NCBI GenBank assembly: GCA_947460615.1
Contig: CANHHG010000002.1
Location: 1-64,000, forward strand
Direction: 5' to 3'
Source of the DNA: Bacteroidota bacterium
Lineage (GTDB): Bacteria; Bacteroidota; Bacteroidia; Flavobacteriales; Flavobacteriaceae
DNA: 64,000 nt
A program made the position numbers and the translations under genes. Shown in pieces: positions 8,519 to 16,434 of the stretch (its first letter is position 1; every line of letters starts with the position of its first letter). The notes beneath the pieces were generated by a model. That model saw only the letters and a list, made by a program, of their open reading frames with translations, was not told the DNA's origin and made no database searches.

Positions 8519-9460
8519 ATGACTATCACTCAACTTCAATATGTTTTAGCTGTTGCTGAACATAAAAATTTTACACTTGCTGCCGATAAGTGTTTTGTTA
8601 CTCAGCCTACATTGAGCATGCAAATTCAAAAGGTTGAAGAGGAATTAAATATCCAGATTTTTGATCGAACAAAGAAACCAATTCAACTAACTGAAATTGG
8701 TCAGAAAATAGTGAATCAAGCCAAGAATATTGTCAATGAAGCCGATCGAATGAAAGATATCGTTGAGCAACAAAAAGGTTTTATTGGTGGTGAATTTAAG
8801 TTAGGTATTATTCCAACGGTAATGCCAACTTTATTACCAATGTTCCTCAATACATTTGTAAAAAAATACCCGAAAGTTAAGCTTATCATTGAGGAGTTAA
8901 ACACTGATGATATCATCGTTAGATTGAAAAATGGTAATTTAGATGCTGCAATTGCTGCTACTCCTCTAAACGAAGAAAAATTAAAAGAAATAGTCATTTA
9001 TTACGAACCATTTGTAGCATATATTCCCGAAAAACATAGAATAGCCGATAAAAAAGAAATTGAAGTATCCGATTTAAATTTAGATGAAATTTTACTTTTA
9101 CAAGACGGACATTGCTTTAGAGATGGAATTCTGAATTTATGTAAAAATCAAGATGTTGCTCCTGCCAATAATTTTCAAATTCAAAGTGGAAGTTTTGAAA
9201 CACTAATAAAATTAGCGGATGAAGGTTTAGGTCTAACGCTACTTCCCTACTTACATACGTTGGATTTAAAAGAAACTGACAAACTAAAATTGAAACATTT
9301 TAAAGATCCAAAACCAGCAAGAGAAATCAGTCTGATTTTCCCTAAAACAGAATTAAAAATTCAAATAATTGATGCCTTAAGGCAATCAATAACAGGAGTT
9401 ATTCGAGGGGCAATTGCATTTCAAAATGTAGAGATTATAAATCCTCTTCCTAAGAAATAA
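8519..9460 (+). CDS. oxyR: OxyR, hydrogen-peroxide-sensing LysR-type regulator
   Basis: A 313-residue LysR-family regulator. The N-terminal winged helix-turn-helix (residues 1-65, QYVLAVAEHKNFTLAAD) is followed by a periplasmic-binding-like sensor domain. The redox pair sits in DGHCFRDGILNLC at Cys199 and Cys208, the same positions and spacing as in E. coli OxyR. This separates it from other LysR proteins and supports peroxide sensing by disulfide formation. It is divergent from the small exported protein gene and followed by convergent mnmD. Likely targets (catalase, peroxiredoxins, Dps) are not in the window. Confidence 0.95.
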   Translation: MTITQLQYVLAVAEHKNFTLAADKCFVTQPTLSMQIQKVEEELNIQIFDRTKKPIQLTEIGQKIVNQAKNIVNEADRMKDIVEQQKGFIGGEFKLGIIPTVMPTLLPMFLNTFVKKYPKVKLIIEELNTDDIIVRLKNGNLDAAIAATPLNEEKLKEIVIYYEPFVAYIPEKHRIADKKEIEVSDLNLDEILLLQDGHCFRDGILNLCKNQDVAPANNFQIQSGSFETLIKLADEGLGLTLLPYLHTLDLKETDKLKLKHFKDPKPAREISLIFPKTELKIQIIDALRQSITGVIRGAIAFQNVEIINPLPKK

Positions 9461-9492
9461 AAAACAGTTTAACTAGGAACACTTAATTGAAT

Positions 9493-10152
9493 TCATTTCG
9501 TTGCTCTAAACATTTCTCTTTTTCCTGGTGGACCCGGTAGTTTTTCAACTTTAAAACCTACTTCAATCATACTTCGCTTTACCACGCCACGAGCGGCATA
9601 AGTTACAAGAGTACCTTCTGATTTTAGCGACTTATACATTTTTCTAAAAATTTCAGTACTCCATAATTCTGGTTGAACACGATAACCAAATGCATCAAAA
9701 TAAATTAAATCAAATTGATCTTCATCACTGATTTGTTCGAAAAATTGTTTTCTTTTTGTTAATGAGAAAAGAGTCGAAATATCTTTATTAATTTCCCATT
9801 CACAATCATGCATAAGTTTAAAAACTTCACTTTCTGAAGTTGCATCTAACTCAGTCACATAATTCATTTGTAAAATTTCTTCAGGGGAAATAGGATAAGC
9901 TTCTACTCCATAATAATCAATCTTTTGATTTGATTTCTTACCTTCTAAATAGGTAATAAAGGCATTTAAACCTGTTCCAAAACCAATTTCTAATATACAA
10001 ACTGGTTGGCAATTGAAAGTGCTCAATCCATTTTGAATAAAAACATGATACGCTTCTTGAATAGCACCATGCTTAGAATGATATGATTCATCCCAATCAG
10101 GCAAATGTATAGTGGTGGAGCCATCTAATGTTCGAAGGATTTCTCTTTTCAA
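9493..10152 (-). CDS. mnmD: tRNA 5-methylaminomethyl-2-thiouridine(34) methyltransferase MnmD
   Basis: A 219-residue SAM-dependent methyltransferase that completes the mnm5s2U wobble modification in tRNA. It corresponds to the N-terminal domain of MnmC without the oxidase domain. SAM-binding LEIGFGTGLNA, the FDAFGYRVQPELW block and the C-terminal LPGPPGKREM signature identify the family. The start is taken as TTG at 10152, because no in-frame ATG precedes MKREILRTLDGS, which matches the usual family start. It follows the heme lipoprotein gene by one base, so the two are translationally close. The free-standing form implies a different route to the substrate than MnmC. Confidence 0.92.
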   Translation of the reverse strand: MKREILRTLDGSTTIHLPDWDESYHSKHGAIQEAYHVFIQNGLSTFNCQPVCILEIGFGTGLNAFITYLEGKKSNQKIDYYGVEAYPISPEEILQMNYVTELDATSESEVFKLMHDCEWEINKDISTLFSLTKRKQFFEQISDEDQFDLIYFDAFGYRVQPELWSTEIFRKMYKSLKSEGTLVTYAARGVVKRSMIEVGFKVEKLPGPPGKREMFRATK

Positions 10153-10153
10153 A

Positions 10154-10591
10154 CTATTTGATATATAACTTTTTTATCTTAGGGATAGGACCTCCACATT
10201 TCACTTGATGACAGCTAACACAAGCATTTATTCCTTCATTAAAATGTTGTTTTGCATTTTTTGGGTCTTTATAAATCATCTCCTGAGACGTAATAAAAAG
10301 CGAAGCTTGTTCCTTAAAAAATTGATCATTGTCTGACTCATCGGTCATAACTGCTTTGTGAATATTAAGAAAATGGCTAGGAAATTTACCTATAGTGTCT
10401 CCTTTTTTAATTCTCTCTTTTAGTTTTTCATTTTCAATATACATACTTTCCATCAAAGCTGCCATTTCTGACATTTGGTACATTTCAAACTGTTTGTCCG
10501 ATTGATTAGACGCATTACATTCTGACTTCTCTGCATTTTTATTACAGGACAGAAAAAAGAAAATAGAGATAAATAAAAGTAAAGCTCTCAT
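10154..10591 (-). CDS. cytochrome c'-like heme-binding lipoprotein
   Basis: A 145-residue lipoprotein (lipobox FLSC, Cys16). The body looks like amphipathic helices, and near the C-terminus lies a single heme-attachment motif, Cys124-Val-Ser-Cys127-His128, followed by KCGGPIPKIK. A CxxCH in the last helix of a helical protein resembles the cytochrome c'/c556 architecture, so covalent heme is expected. The distal ligand cannot be named. It sits between the DUF4920 lipoprotein gene (1-base gap) and mnmD (1-base gap). An electron transfer or gas-binding role is inference. Confidence 0.7.
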   Translation of the reverse strand: MRALLLFISIFFFLSCNKNAEKSECNASNQSDKQFEMYQMSEMAALMESMYIENEKLKERIKKGDTIGKFPSHFLNIHKAVMTDESDNDQFFKEQASLFITSQEMIYKDPKNAKQHFNEGINACVSCHQVKCGGPIPKIKKLYIK

Positions 10592-10592
10592 T

Positions 10593-11078
10593 TTACTTTT
10601 TAATTAAAACTCCATCTGCCATGAATGAATAGTTAATTTTAGGCGCTACGATACTATCAATTGCAGCTTGAGATTTGCCCTCATCTTTAGCGTAATGCTT
10701 TAATTCTTCTACAGATTCAATACTCACAAATGCTTTTCCATTAACTATAACTTCCCCTTTTTGTGCATTTTTAGGAACAAAAAAAGCATAATCTTTAAAC
10801 TTTACGAAAGCTTCTTTACCCGAAGGTAATTCAATAGTCATCCAACAACCTTTCTTCTGACAAACATTTTTAATTTTAGATTTAAATTTAATGTCTAACG
10901 TGTCTCCCGGTTTTAGTTTATTGTATTGAACTAACATGTCTTCAGAAGTAACGGCTTTATCAGCAGAGATACTGTCTCCAAAAATTGCATAATCACTAGT
11001 ATTAACTGAAGAAATAGATTCTTTTTTACAACTAGTTAAGGCTAAAAAGCTAATTATTAGGTAAGCGATTTTTTTCAT
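10593..11078 (-). CDS. DUF4920 domain lipoprotein
   Basis: A 161-residue lipoprotein (lipobox LTSC, Cys17). The start is the ATG at 11078; the TTG two codons upstream is not needed. The DUF4920 core spans about residues 35-155 and includes VCQKKGCWM, a conserved Cys-x4-Cys-Trp element that could bind metal or be redox-active. Its gene is the first of a three-gene unit with the heme lipoprotein and mnmD, and a TATTTTTG box lies 36 bases upstream. The pairing with a c-type heme lipoprotein hints at an envelope redox or metal task, but the function is not known. Confidence 0.8.
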   Translation of the reverse strand: MKKIAYLIISFLALTSCKKESISSVNTSDYAIFGDSISADKAVTSEDMLVQYNKLKPGDTLDIKFKSKIKNVCQKKGCWMTIELPSGKEAFVKFKDYAFFVPKNAQKGEVIVNGKAFVSIESVEELKHYAKDEGKSQAAIDSIVAPKINYSFMADGVLIKK

Positions 11079-11114
11079 AATCAAGTATTTAGTTGATGAA
11101 TTTTATTACACCTG

Positions 11115-11122
11115 CAAAAATA
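11115..11122 (-). promoter_or_regulatory. -7 promoter box for the DUF4920 lipoprotein operon
   Basis: TATTTTTG on the minus strand matches TAnnTTTG, 36 bases before the start codon. No TTG at the expected distance is seen. Confidence 0.35.
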
Positions 11123-11353
11123 TGAGAAATTTTGAAATAAATTAGCAGAATTGTCATAAAAACAGTAAAACTAAATACTGATTTTATGATATTTTTATTT
11201 TTTTTAATAAAAATAGATTGTATCAACATAAAAGAATGGTTTTTTTATTAATTTAGCCGATATTTTTAAATATCATTAATTTAATGATCAGAAATCATAA
11301 ATTATTCATTTAGAATTGTTTATAATAATTAATTGTAATAATGTTTCATTATC

Positions 11354-12421
11354 ATGAATTCAAACAACGAAAATAAAATTCAAATTTCTAAAATTTCAAC
11401 CTCAAAACTTGAATCCATTGATTTTGATCACTTACCATTTGGTGAAGTTTTTACAGATTATATGTTGACCTGTGACTTTGTAAATGGAGAATGGGGAACT
11501 CCAACTATTGTTCCCTATGCCCCATTTTTGATGGATCCATCGGCTAAGGTTTTTCATTATGGACAAGCTATTTTTGAAGGAATGAAGGCCTATAAAGACG
11601 AAAGTGATTCTGTTTGGTTGTTTCGTCCAGAAGAAAATTTTATTCGTTTTAATAAATCAGCGGTAAGAATGGCAATGCCAGAAGTACCTGAGTCTATTTT
11701 TATGGATGGATTAAAACAATTAGTAGATTTAGAAAGAAATTGGGTAAAAAAGGGTATTGGAAGTACCTTATATATAAGACCCTTTATGATTGCTACCGGA
11801 ACCGGGGTGATCGCATCCCCTTCAAACGATTATAGATTCATGATATTACTATCTCCAGCTAAATCCTATTATTCTGGAGAAGTAAAAGTTATAATTGCTG
11901 AACATTTTAGCCGTGCGGCAAATGGTGGAATTGGAGCTGCAAAAGCTGCTGGTAATTATTCAGCACAATTTTATCCAACTAAATTAGCTAATGAAAAAGG
12001 ATACCAACAAGTAATTTGGACTGATGATGCAACCCATACAAAGTTAGAAGAATCAGGAACTATGAATGTTTTTTTTAGAATAAATGATACATTATATACC
12101 GCACCAACAAGTGAAAGAATTCTAGATGGTGTTACTAGAAAAAGCTTAATTGCGATTGCAGAAAGAGATGGAATTGAATTGGCAGTTAGACCTGTATTAG
12201 TAGATGAGCTTGTAGAAGCTGCAAAAAATGGTTCTTTAAAAGAAATTTTTGGCGCTGGAACTGCAGCAGTTGTTACAATAATTAAAGGATTCTCCTACCA
12301 GGATAATTATTATGAATTACCGAAAGTAGAAAATTCTTATTCAATGGACTTAAAAAACAAACTAACCGCTATCCAGCATAAACTTGCGGAGGATACTTTT
12401 GGATGGACAGTCAAAATATAA
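11354..12421 (+). CDS. ilvE: branched-chain amino acid aminotransferase
   Basis: A 355-residue PLP enzyme of fold type IV that makes or breaks down Val, Leu and Ile by transamination with glutamate. The PLP Lys is Lys197 in GGIGAAKAAGNY. LEESGTMNVFF, SERILDGVTRKS and GAGTAAVV are the class-IV signature and phosphate-binding parts. The N-terminal extension and overall length match the larger BCAT2-like group common in Bacteroidota. The gene stands alone behind a 275-base gap with no clear promoter match, and ends at a strong bidirectional terminator. Confidence 0.95.
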   Translation: MNSNNENKIQISKISTSKLESIDFDHLPFGEVFTDYMLTCDFVNGEWGTPTIVPYAPFLMDPSAKVFHYGQAIFEGMKAYKDESDSVWLFRPEENFIRFNKSAVRMAMPEVPESIFMDGLKQLVDLERNWVKKGIGSTLYIRPFMIATGTGVIASPSNDYRFMILLSPAKSYYSGEVKVIIAEHFSRAANGGIGAAKAAGNYSAQFYPTKLANEKGYQQVIWTDDATHTKLEESGTMNVFFRINDTLYTAPTSERILDGVTRKSLIAIAERDGIELAVRPVLVDELVEAAKNGSLKEIFGAGTAAVVTIIKGFSYQDNYYELPKVENSYSMDLKNKLTAIQHKLAEDTFGWTVKI

Positions 12422-12425
12422 ACAT

Positions 12426-12453
12426 AAAAAACCCTTAAAATAAGGGTTTTTTT
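12426..12453. terminator. bidirectional terminator between ilvE and the pyrophosphohydrolase gene
   Basis: AAAAAACCCTTA and TAAGGGTTTTTT pair perfectly around AAA and have A and T runs on both sides, so the hairpin can end transcription of both convergent genes. Confidence 0.92.
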
Positions 12454-12464
12454 ATATGAAATTA

Positions 12465-12845
12465 TTAAATAATTTTTGTGAAATCCGGTTTAAAATAATT
12501 AGGCCCTTTCATCACTTTTCCATCTTCACGATAAATAGGTTTTCCATTACTACCCAACTTACTCATATTACTTCGTTGGATTTCTTCAAAAACGGCTTCT
12601 ATTTTATCATGCAAGCCATGTTCAATGATAGTTCCACATAATATATAAAGCATATCCCCAAGTGCATCTGCAATTTCAATAAGATCATTATTTTGTACAG
12701 CATCTAAATACTCTTCATTTTCTTCTTTCATCAAATTATATCTTAAAATATTTTTAGATTCTCCCAAATTTGCTTTTGGGCTTTCACTATAACCTATTTC
12801 AAAGGCAGTATGAAATTCTTTAACGGCATTAAGTTGTTTAATCAT
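12465..12845 (-). CDS. MazG-like nucleoside triphosphate pyrophosphohydrolase
   Basis: A 126-residue all-alpha NTP pyrophosphohydrolase. The metal-binding acidic residues lie in EENEEYLDA (around residue 42) and EIADALGDMLYIL (around residue 60), the ExxE...ExxD arrangement of the MazG/PRA-PH/dUTPase superfamily. The C-terminal part (LGSNGKPIYREDGKVMKGPNYFKPD) is typical of a single-domain subgroup that probably cleaves non-canonical or damaged dNTPs. It is convergent with ilvE. The substrate is not determined by sequence. Confidence 0.85.
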   Translation of the reverse strand: MIKQLNAVKEFHTAFEIGYSESPKANLGESKNILRYNLMKEENEEYLDAVQNNDLIEIADALGDMLYILCGTIIEHGLHDKIEAVFEEIQRSNMSKLGSNGKPIYREDGKVMKGPNYFKPDFTKII

Positions 12846-12898
12846 AGTTTAGTTATTTAATTGATATTGGAAATAGTTACTTTTGAATACAAATTTAG

Positions 12899-12906
12899 TA
12901 TTTTTG
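12899..12906 (+). promoter_or_regulatory. -7 promoter box for the 62-residue membrane protein
   Basis: TATTTTTG matches TAnnTTTG and lies 15 bases before the start codon. The nearest TTGs are at non-standard spacing. Confidence 0.35.
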
Positions 12907-12920
12907 TGTAAAATAATTAT

Positions 12921-13109
12921 ATGTTTAGTCAAGGTCAATTAATTTTTGCGGCAATATTCTTTGTTTCATTTGTAATAGCAATTTCCTATTCTTACAGAAA
13001 AGACATTCTTGTTCACCAAAGAATATATAAAGGGAGTTATAAAATAGTAATTGGTTTTATCGTATTTATACTTTTATTATTTGTCATTAAAATTTTTCTC
13101 AAGCATTAA
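12921..13109 (+). CDS. small membrane protein with two transmembrane segments
   Basis: A 62-residue protein with hydrophobic segments at about 5-24 and 42-59, joined by a basic loop (SYRKDILVHQRIYKGSYK). It has a clean ATG start with a TAnnTTTG box 15 bases upstream. I do not recognise a function. The position, divergent from the MazG-like gene and 36 bases ahead of the SRPBCC gene, gives little help. The start, promoter box and composition support a real gene. Confidence 0.6.
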   Translation: MFSQGQLIFAAIFFVSFVIAISYSYRKDILVHQRIYKGSYKIVIGFIVFILLLFVIKIFLKH

Positions 13110-13145
13110 ATATATTTCAAGCCAAATAAATTAAATTCTAAACTT

Positions 13146-14237
13146 ATGAAAATATTAAAATATTTATTTCTTCTTGTATTATTACTCTCGGTTGGGGGTA
13201 GCGTTTTTATAGCTACTCAAAAAAACAATTTCAAAACAGTTAAATCTATTGTAATCAAAACGTCAAAATCATCTGTTTACAATTATTTAAATGACAACAA
13301 AAATTACAAAGATTGGTTTGTATTCGATAAAAATAACTCGTTAATTAATTTAGAATATTCTAAAAATTTCTCTGGAGTCGGAAGTCATTTTTCATGGTCA
13401 GGAAGTGAAGGAGATGGGAAAACAATTGTTTATTTTACAAAAGAAAATGATAGTATTGTTCAAAAAACCAATCTAGATGGCGCTTTTTCGGAAACCGTTT
13501 GGAAATTGAAAGATACAATTGGAGGTACTAAAGTAACTATTGTTTCAAAAGGAGAAATGTCATTTTCCAACAAACTTAATTCCTTTATAAATGGTGGAGT
13601 TGAGAAAGTAATAGCGAGAAAAATTGAACTTAGTTTGAAAAATTTAAATCGAAGTTTGGATTATGAATTAAATACTTATTCAATTGTTTCAAATGGTGTA
13701 GTATATAAAAAAGGTTGTTATTATTTAAAACATACTATTAATACGAAATTATCAAGGTTGAATTACAATGTGAAAATTTTGATTCCCTATTTGATTAATT
13801 TTTCAAATCAGAATCAAATTATAATTTCGGGAAAACCATTTGTTCTTTACAACTCAATTGATGAAAATAAAGAAATAACAAATATATCAGTGTGTTTACC
13901 CATTAAAAAAAGAATATTTACAAGTTCAGGTAGTGACATAATTTGTAACGAATTGGAAGGTTATACTTCATTTAAAACTACTTTGAATGGAGATTACTCC
14001 CATAGAAAAACAGCTTGGAAAAAAACTAAGGAATTTATAAATAAAAATAGAGAAACTTTAAATAAATCTATTCCGGTTTTAGAAGTTTACAATACAAGTT
14101 CTATTGATGGTTTAAGTCCTTCAAAATGGCAAACTACTTTATATATGGCGGTTCAACCTATAAGAAATTCTACTCTTTCAGCTTCAACTACTACAACTAC
14201 AATTGACAATAAAGAAACTATAGAATCAGAACAGTAA
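13146..14237 (+). CDS. SRPBCC domain protein with GyrI-like effector-binding region
   Basis: A 363-residue protein with an N-terminal hydrophobic anchor or signal (residues 4-24). A START/SRPBCC-type ligand-binding domain follows (about 30-175; SSVYNYLNDNKNYKDWF and WKLKDT are typical strand and helix starts). The C-terminal half (about 185-345) resembles a GyrI-like/effector-binding fold. Such fusions are common in flavobacteria and are presumed to bind small hydrophobic ligands; no catalytic residue is evident. The last 20 residues are low-complexity Ser/Thr. It lies upstream of the ECF sigma unit with a 66-base gap. Confidence 0.65.
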   Translation: MKILKYLFLLVLLLSVGGSVFIATQKNNFKTVKSIVIKTSKSSVYNYLNDNKNYKDWFVFDKNNSLINLEYSKNFSGVGSHFSWSGSEGDGKTIVYFTKENDSIVQKTNLDGAFSETVWKLKDTIGGTKVTIVSKGEMSFSNKLNSFINGGVEKVIARKIELSLKNLNRSLDYELNTYSIVSNGVVYKKGCYYLKHTINTKLSRLNYNVKILIPYLINFSNQNQIIISGKPFVLYNSIDENKEITNISVCLPIKKRIFTSSGSDIICNELEGYTSFKTTLNGDYSHRKTAWKKTKEFINKNRETLNKSIPVLEVYNTSSIDGLSPSKWQTTLYMAVQPIRNSTLSASTTTTTIDNKETIESEQ

Positions 14238-14303
14238 TATATTATTTCACCTGTTTAATTAAACCTTAACTCCTTATATGAATCTTATAATAAAATTATT
14301 TAT

Positions 14304-14843
14304 TTGGAAGAAAAAGAGTTCATATCACAACTGTTAAACCCAATAACTCAAAACAACGCGTTTCAAAAATTATTGTATGATTATAAGCGACCACTTTATA
14401 ATCATATAAGAAATATAGTTTTGGATCACGATGACACCAATGATGTATTACAAAATACATTTATCAAGGTTTATCAGAATTTAAATAAATTTAAAGGGGA
14501 AAGCAAATTGTATTCTTGGATTTACAGAATTGCCACTAACGAATCGATTACTTTTATTAATAAAAAAGCAAAATTAAGAGGTACTTCAAGCAGTGAACTA
14601 AAATCAAAAATAGTTGATAATCTTGAGGCTGACTCCCATTTTAATGGTGATGAAATCCAACTTAAATTACAAAAAGCAATACATACCTTGCCTGAAAAAC
14701 AACAATTGGTCTTTAAAATGCGCTATTTTGAAGAAATGAAATATGGGGAAATGTCTATTATTTTGGGGACATCAGTTGGAGCACTAAAAGCCTCTTATCA
14801 CCTTGCTGTAAAAAAAATTGAAATTTTAATGACAAAGGATTAA
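14304..14843 (+). CDS. ECF-type RNA polymerase sigma factor
   Basis: A 179-residue sigma-70 family protein of ECF size. Region 2 is seen at about residues 22-85 (DTNDVLQNTFIKVYQNL and SKLYSWIYRIATNE) and region 4 at about 125-175 (LPEKQQLVFKMRYFEEMKYGEMS, then GTSVGALKASYH). No in-frame ATG lies between the upstream stop and the conserved start, so the TTG at 14304 is taken as the start. The next genes encode a membrane protein (likely anti-sigma) and a Spy-like exported protein, forming an envelope-sensing unit. Its promoter targets are unknown. Confidence 0.9.
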   Translation: MEEKEFISQLLNPITQNNAFQKLLYDYKRPLYNHIRNIVLDHDDTNDVLQNTFIKVYQNLNKFKGESKLYSWIYRIATNESITFINKKAKLRGTSSSELKSKIVDNLEADSHFNGDEIQLKLQKAIHTLPEKQQLVFKMRYFEEMKYGEMSIILGTSVGALKASYHLAVKKIEILMTKD

Positions 14844-14873
14844 ACCAAAATAAAATTAAATTGTCTAAAAAGC

Positions 14874-15284
14874 ATGAATAAGTTTAAATTAAATAATGAA
14901 AATAAAATTCCCTCTGGATTTATAATTCCTGAAGGGTATTTTGAACAATTTACAGTTGAATTAAATAACAAAATAAACCTACCTAAATCTAGGGTTAAAG
15001 TTATTTCGATGAATACTAAAAGAGGGATAACTTCAATTGCGGCAATATTTATTGTAGCTTTATCAGTAAGCATTTATTCAAAAATGGCGGTGAGTAATTC
15101 TGATAAAAATAATACAACTGAAAATTACCTCACAAATCATTCTGAAATTAGCCAATACGATTTAATTACATTATTGGATAAAAAAGACATTGAAAATTTA
15201 AGTATTGAATTGAATAGTGACAACTCAAAAATTGATGAGGAATTTGCCAATACAAATGAAATAGAGAATTATTTAACAGAATAA
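14874..15284 (+). CDS. putative anti-sigma factor, single-pass membrane protein
   Basis: A 136-residue protein with an 45-residue cytoplasmic N-terminus (IPSGFIIPEGYFEQF), one transmembrane segment (about 50-68, TSIAAIFIVALSVSIYS) and an acidic periplasmic tail. It sits directly after the ECF sigma gene, 30 bases apart, as anti-sigma factors do, and shows the PEGYFE-type start I associate with the flavobacterial version. No zinc-binding HxxxCxxC motif is present, so it is not a ZAS-type anti-sigma factor. The role is inferred from topology and position. Confidence 0.65.
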   Translation: MNKFKLNNENKIPSGFIIPEGYFEQFTVELNNKINLPKSRVKVISMNTKRGITSIAAIFIVALSVSIYSKMAVSNSDKNNTTENYLTNHSEISQYDLITLLDKKDIENLSIELNSDNSKIDEEFANTNEIENYLTE

Positions 15285-15294
15285 AAAATAAAAT

Positions 15295-15756
15295 ATGAAA
15301 ACTAAAAACACCTTACTAGCGATCTTACTTTTAGTTTCTTTTAGCCTAGTTGCTCAAGGGAAAAAAATGTTGGAGAAAAAAGAAGAAATATTTGCTTTAA
15401 AAGTAGCCTTTATTACCAATAAACTTCCATTAACTAGTAGTGAAGCCGAAAAATTTTGGCCAATTTACAATGCTTTTGAAGACAAACAATTTGAACTAAA
15501 ACACGAAAAATCATTGGTTTTTTTAAAAAGAATGGATGATGGAGCATTAAGCAAAATGTCTGAAAAAGAGGCCGCTTCTTTGTTGGCCAAAATGGAATCT
15601 AATGAAGAAGAAATTTTTCAAATGCGAAAAAAATTATTAATCAGTTTAAAACCTATTCTAAGCCAAGTAAAATTAATAAAGCTTAGAAAAGCAGAAGAAG
15701 AATTTAATAAAAAATTATTACAACAATATATGAAAAAAGGGCCTAGAAATAACTAG
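15295..15756 (+). CDS. Spy/CpxP-like exported protein (sensor of the ECF system)
   Basis: A 153-residue protein with a signal peptide (about 1-21, ending SLVAQG). The mature part is a charged helical bundle. LTSSEAEKFWPIYNAFEDKQ corresponds to the LTxxEaxxFWPiY motif common to flavobacterial 'sensor of ECF-type sigma factor' proteins, which resemble Spy/CpxP. It is the third gene of the sigma unit, 10 bases after the putative anti-sigma gene, and probably works in the periplasm as a chaperone-like sensor. The stop codon is part of the terminator hairpin. Confidence 0.75.
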   Translation: MKTKNTLLAILLLVSFSLVAQGKKMLEKKEEIFALKVAFITNKLPLTSSEAEKFWPIYNAFEDKQFELKHEKSLVFLKRMDDGALSKMSEKEAASLLAKMESNEEEIFQMRKKLLISLKPILSQVKLIKLRKAEEEFNKKLLQQYMKKGPRNN

Positions 15757-15765
15757 GTCCTTTTT
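15734..15765. terminator. terminator overlapping the end of the Spy-like gene
   Basis: AAAAAGGGCCTAG and CTAGGTCCTTTTT pair (one G-T) around AAATAA. The hairpin begins inside the last codons and contains the stop codon. It also ends only 3 bases from the convergent gene's stop, so it serves both directions. Confidence 0.88.
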
Positions 15766-15767
15766 AA

Positions 15768-16379
15768 TTATTCAAATTCAAAAACAAAAGGCTCAACTAA
15801 CATTTTATCTGCGATTAAATCTATCCTTTCAGAGAGATAATCTGAGAATATCAACCGTTGTGTTTTGATTATACTATTAGAAATCCTAACAATTTTAGTG
15901 TCATGGCGCAATTTTAAAATAGTATCGGCATCATCAATTACAAACATTTTCAATCGATTTACATTATAACCAGCAGTAGAAAACATATTGCTTAACCGGT
16001 TTGGTGTACCAATTAAAACATCTATTCCAGTAGAAATATAGTTTTTATCATATTCGAGATCGCCTTTGTCGTGAACACCATAAACTCTTAAATTGGTTTT
16101 ACTTCCCAATTTTTCGAAAAGTTCTTCCATTTCAAGCACTTTCACTTTGTCTTCAACAATAATCAATGCTCTTGGTGATTCCTCACCTTCACTAACCAAT
16201 TGCTGAATAACATTTAATACAATCGTTACTGATTTACCTGATCCTATTGGAGAAATTACAATACAATCCGCGCCACTTTTTATGGTTGAAAAAGTTTCTC
16301 TTTGCATTTGATTTGCATCAGTCAATCCTGATTCTTCGAGAGCTTCTTGTAATTTTTCGTTTATTTTTTTTAGTTTCAT
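15768..16379 (-). CDS. degenerate single-domain DEAD-box-like protein
   Basis: A 203-residue protein that covers only the first RecA-like domain of a DEAD-box helicase. The Q region (GLTDANQMQ), a Walker A loop (SPIGSGKS, 43-50) and a GTPNRL motif are kept. Motif II reads DDAD (149-152) instead of DEAD, and the SAT motif is replaced by SDY (179-181). The second RecA domain with motifs IV-VI is absent and the gene ends cleanly at a terminator. It may bind nucleotide, but strand unwinding is unlikely. I have the impression that similar short forms occur in other flavobacteria, so it may be a stable family rather than a fresh truncation. Confidence 0.8.
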   Translation of the reverse strand: MKLKKINEKLQEALEESGLTDANQMQRETFSTIKSGADCIVISPIGSGKSVTIVLNVIQQLVSEGEESPRALIIVEDKVKVLEMEELFEKLGSKTNLRVYGVHDKGDLEYDKNYISTGIDVLIGTPNRLSNMFSTAGYNVNRLKMFVIDDADTILKLRHDTKIVRISNSIIKTQRLIFSDYLSERIDLIADKMLVEPFVFEFE

Positions 16380-16434
16380 TTTCTAATTTTAGATTCAGAA
16401 TTTAGATTTAGATTTAGGAATTAATAATCAAAAA

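Noticed and set aside
12456-12641. Plus-strand open frame at the end of the MazG-like gene
   Set aside because: Antisense to the conserved pyrophosphohydrolase, and starts inside the terminator region.
14840-15073. Minus-strand frame over the anti-sigma gene
   Set aside because: Low-complexity, antisense to a gene that fits the operon.
16382-16420. Short tandem-like TTTAGA repeats
   Set aside because: Only a few imperfect units in AT-rich DNA; not a convincing repeat array.
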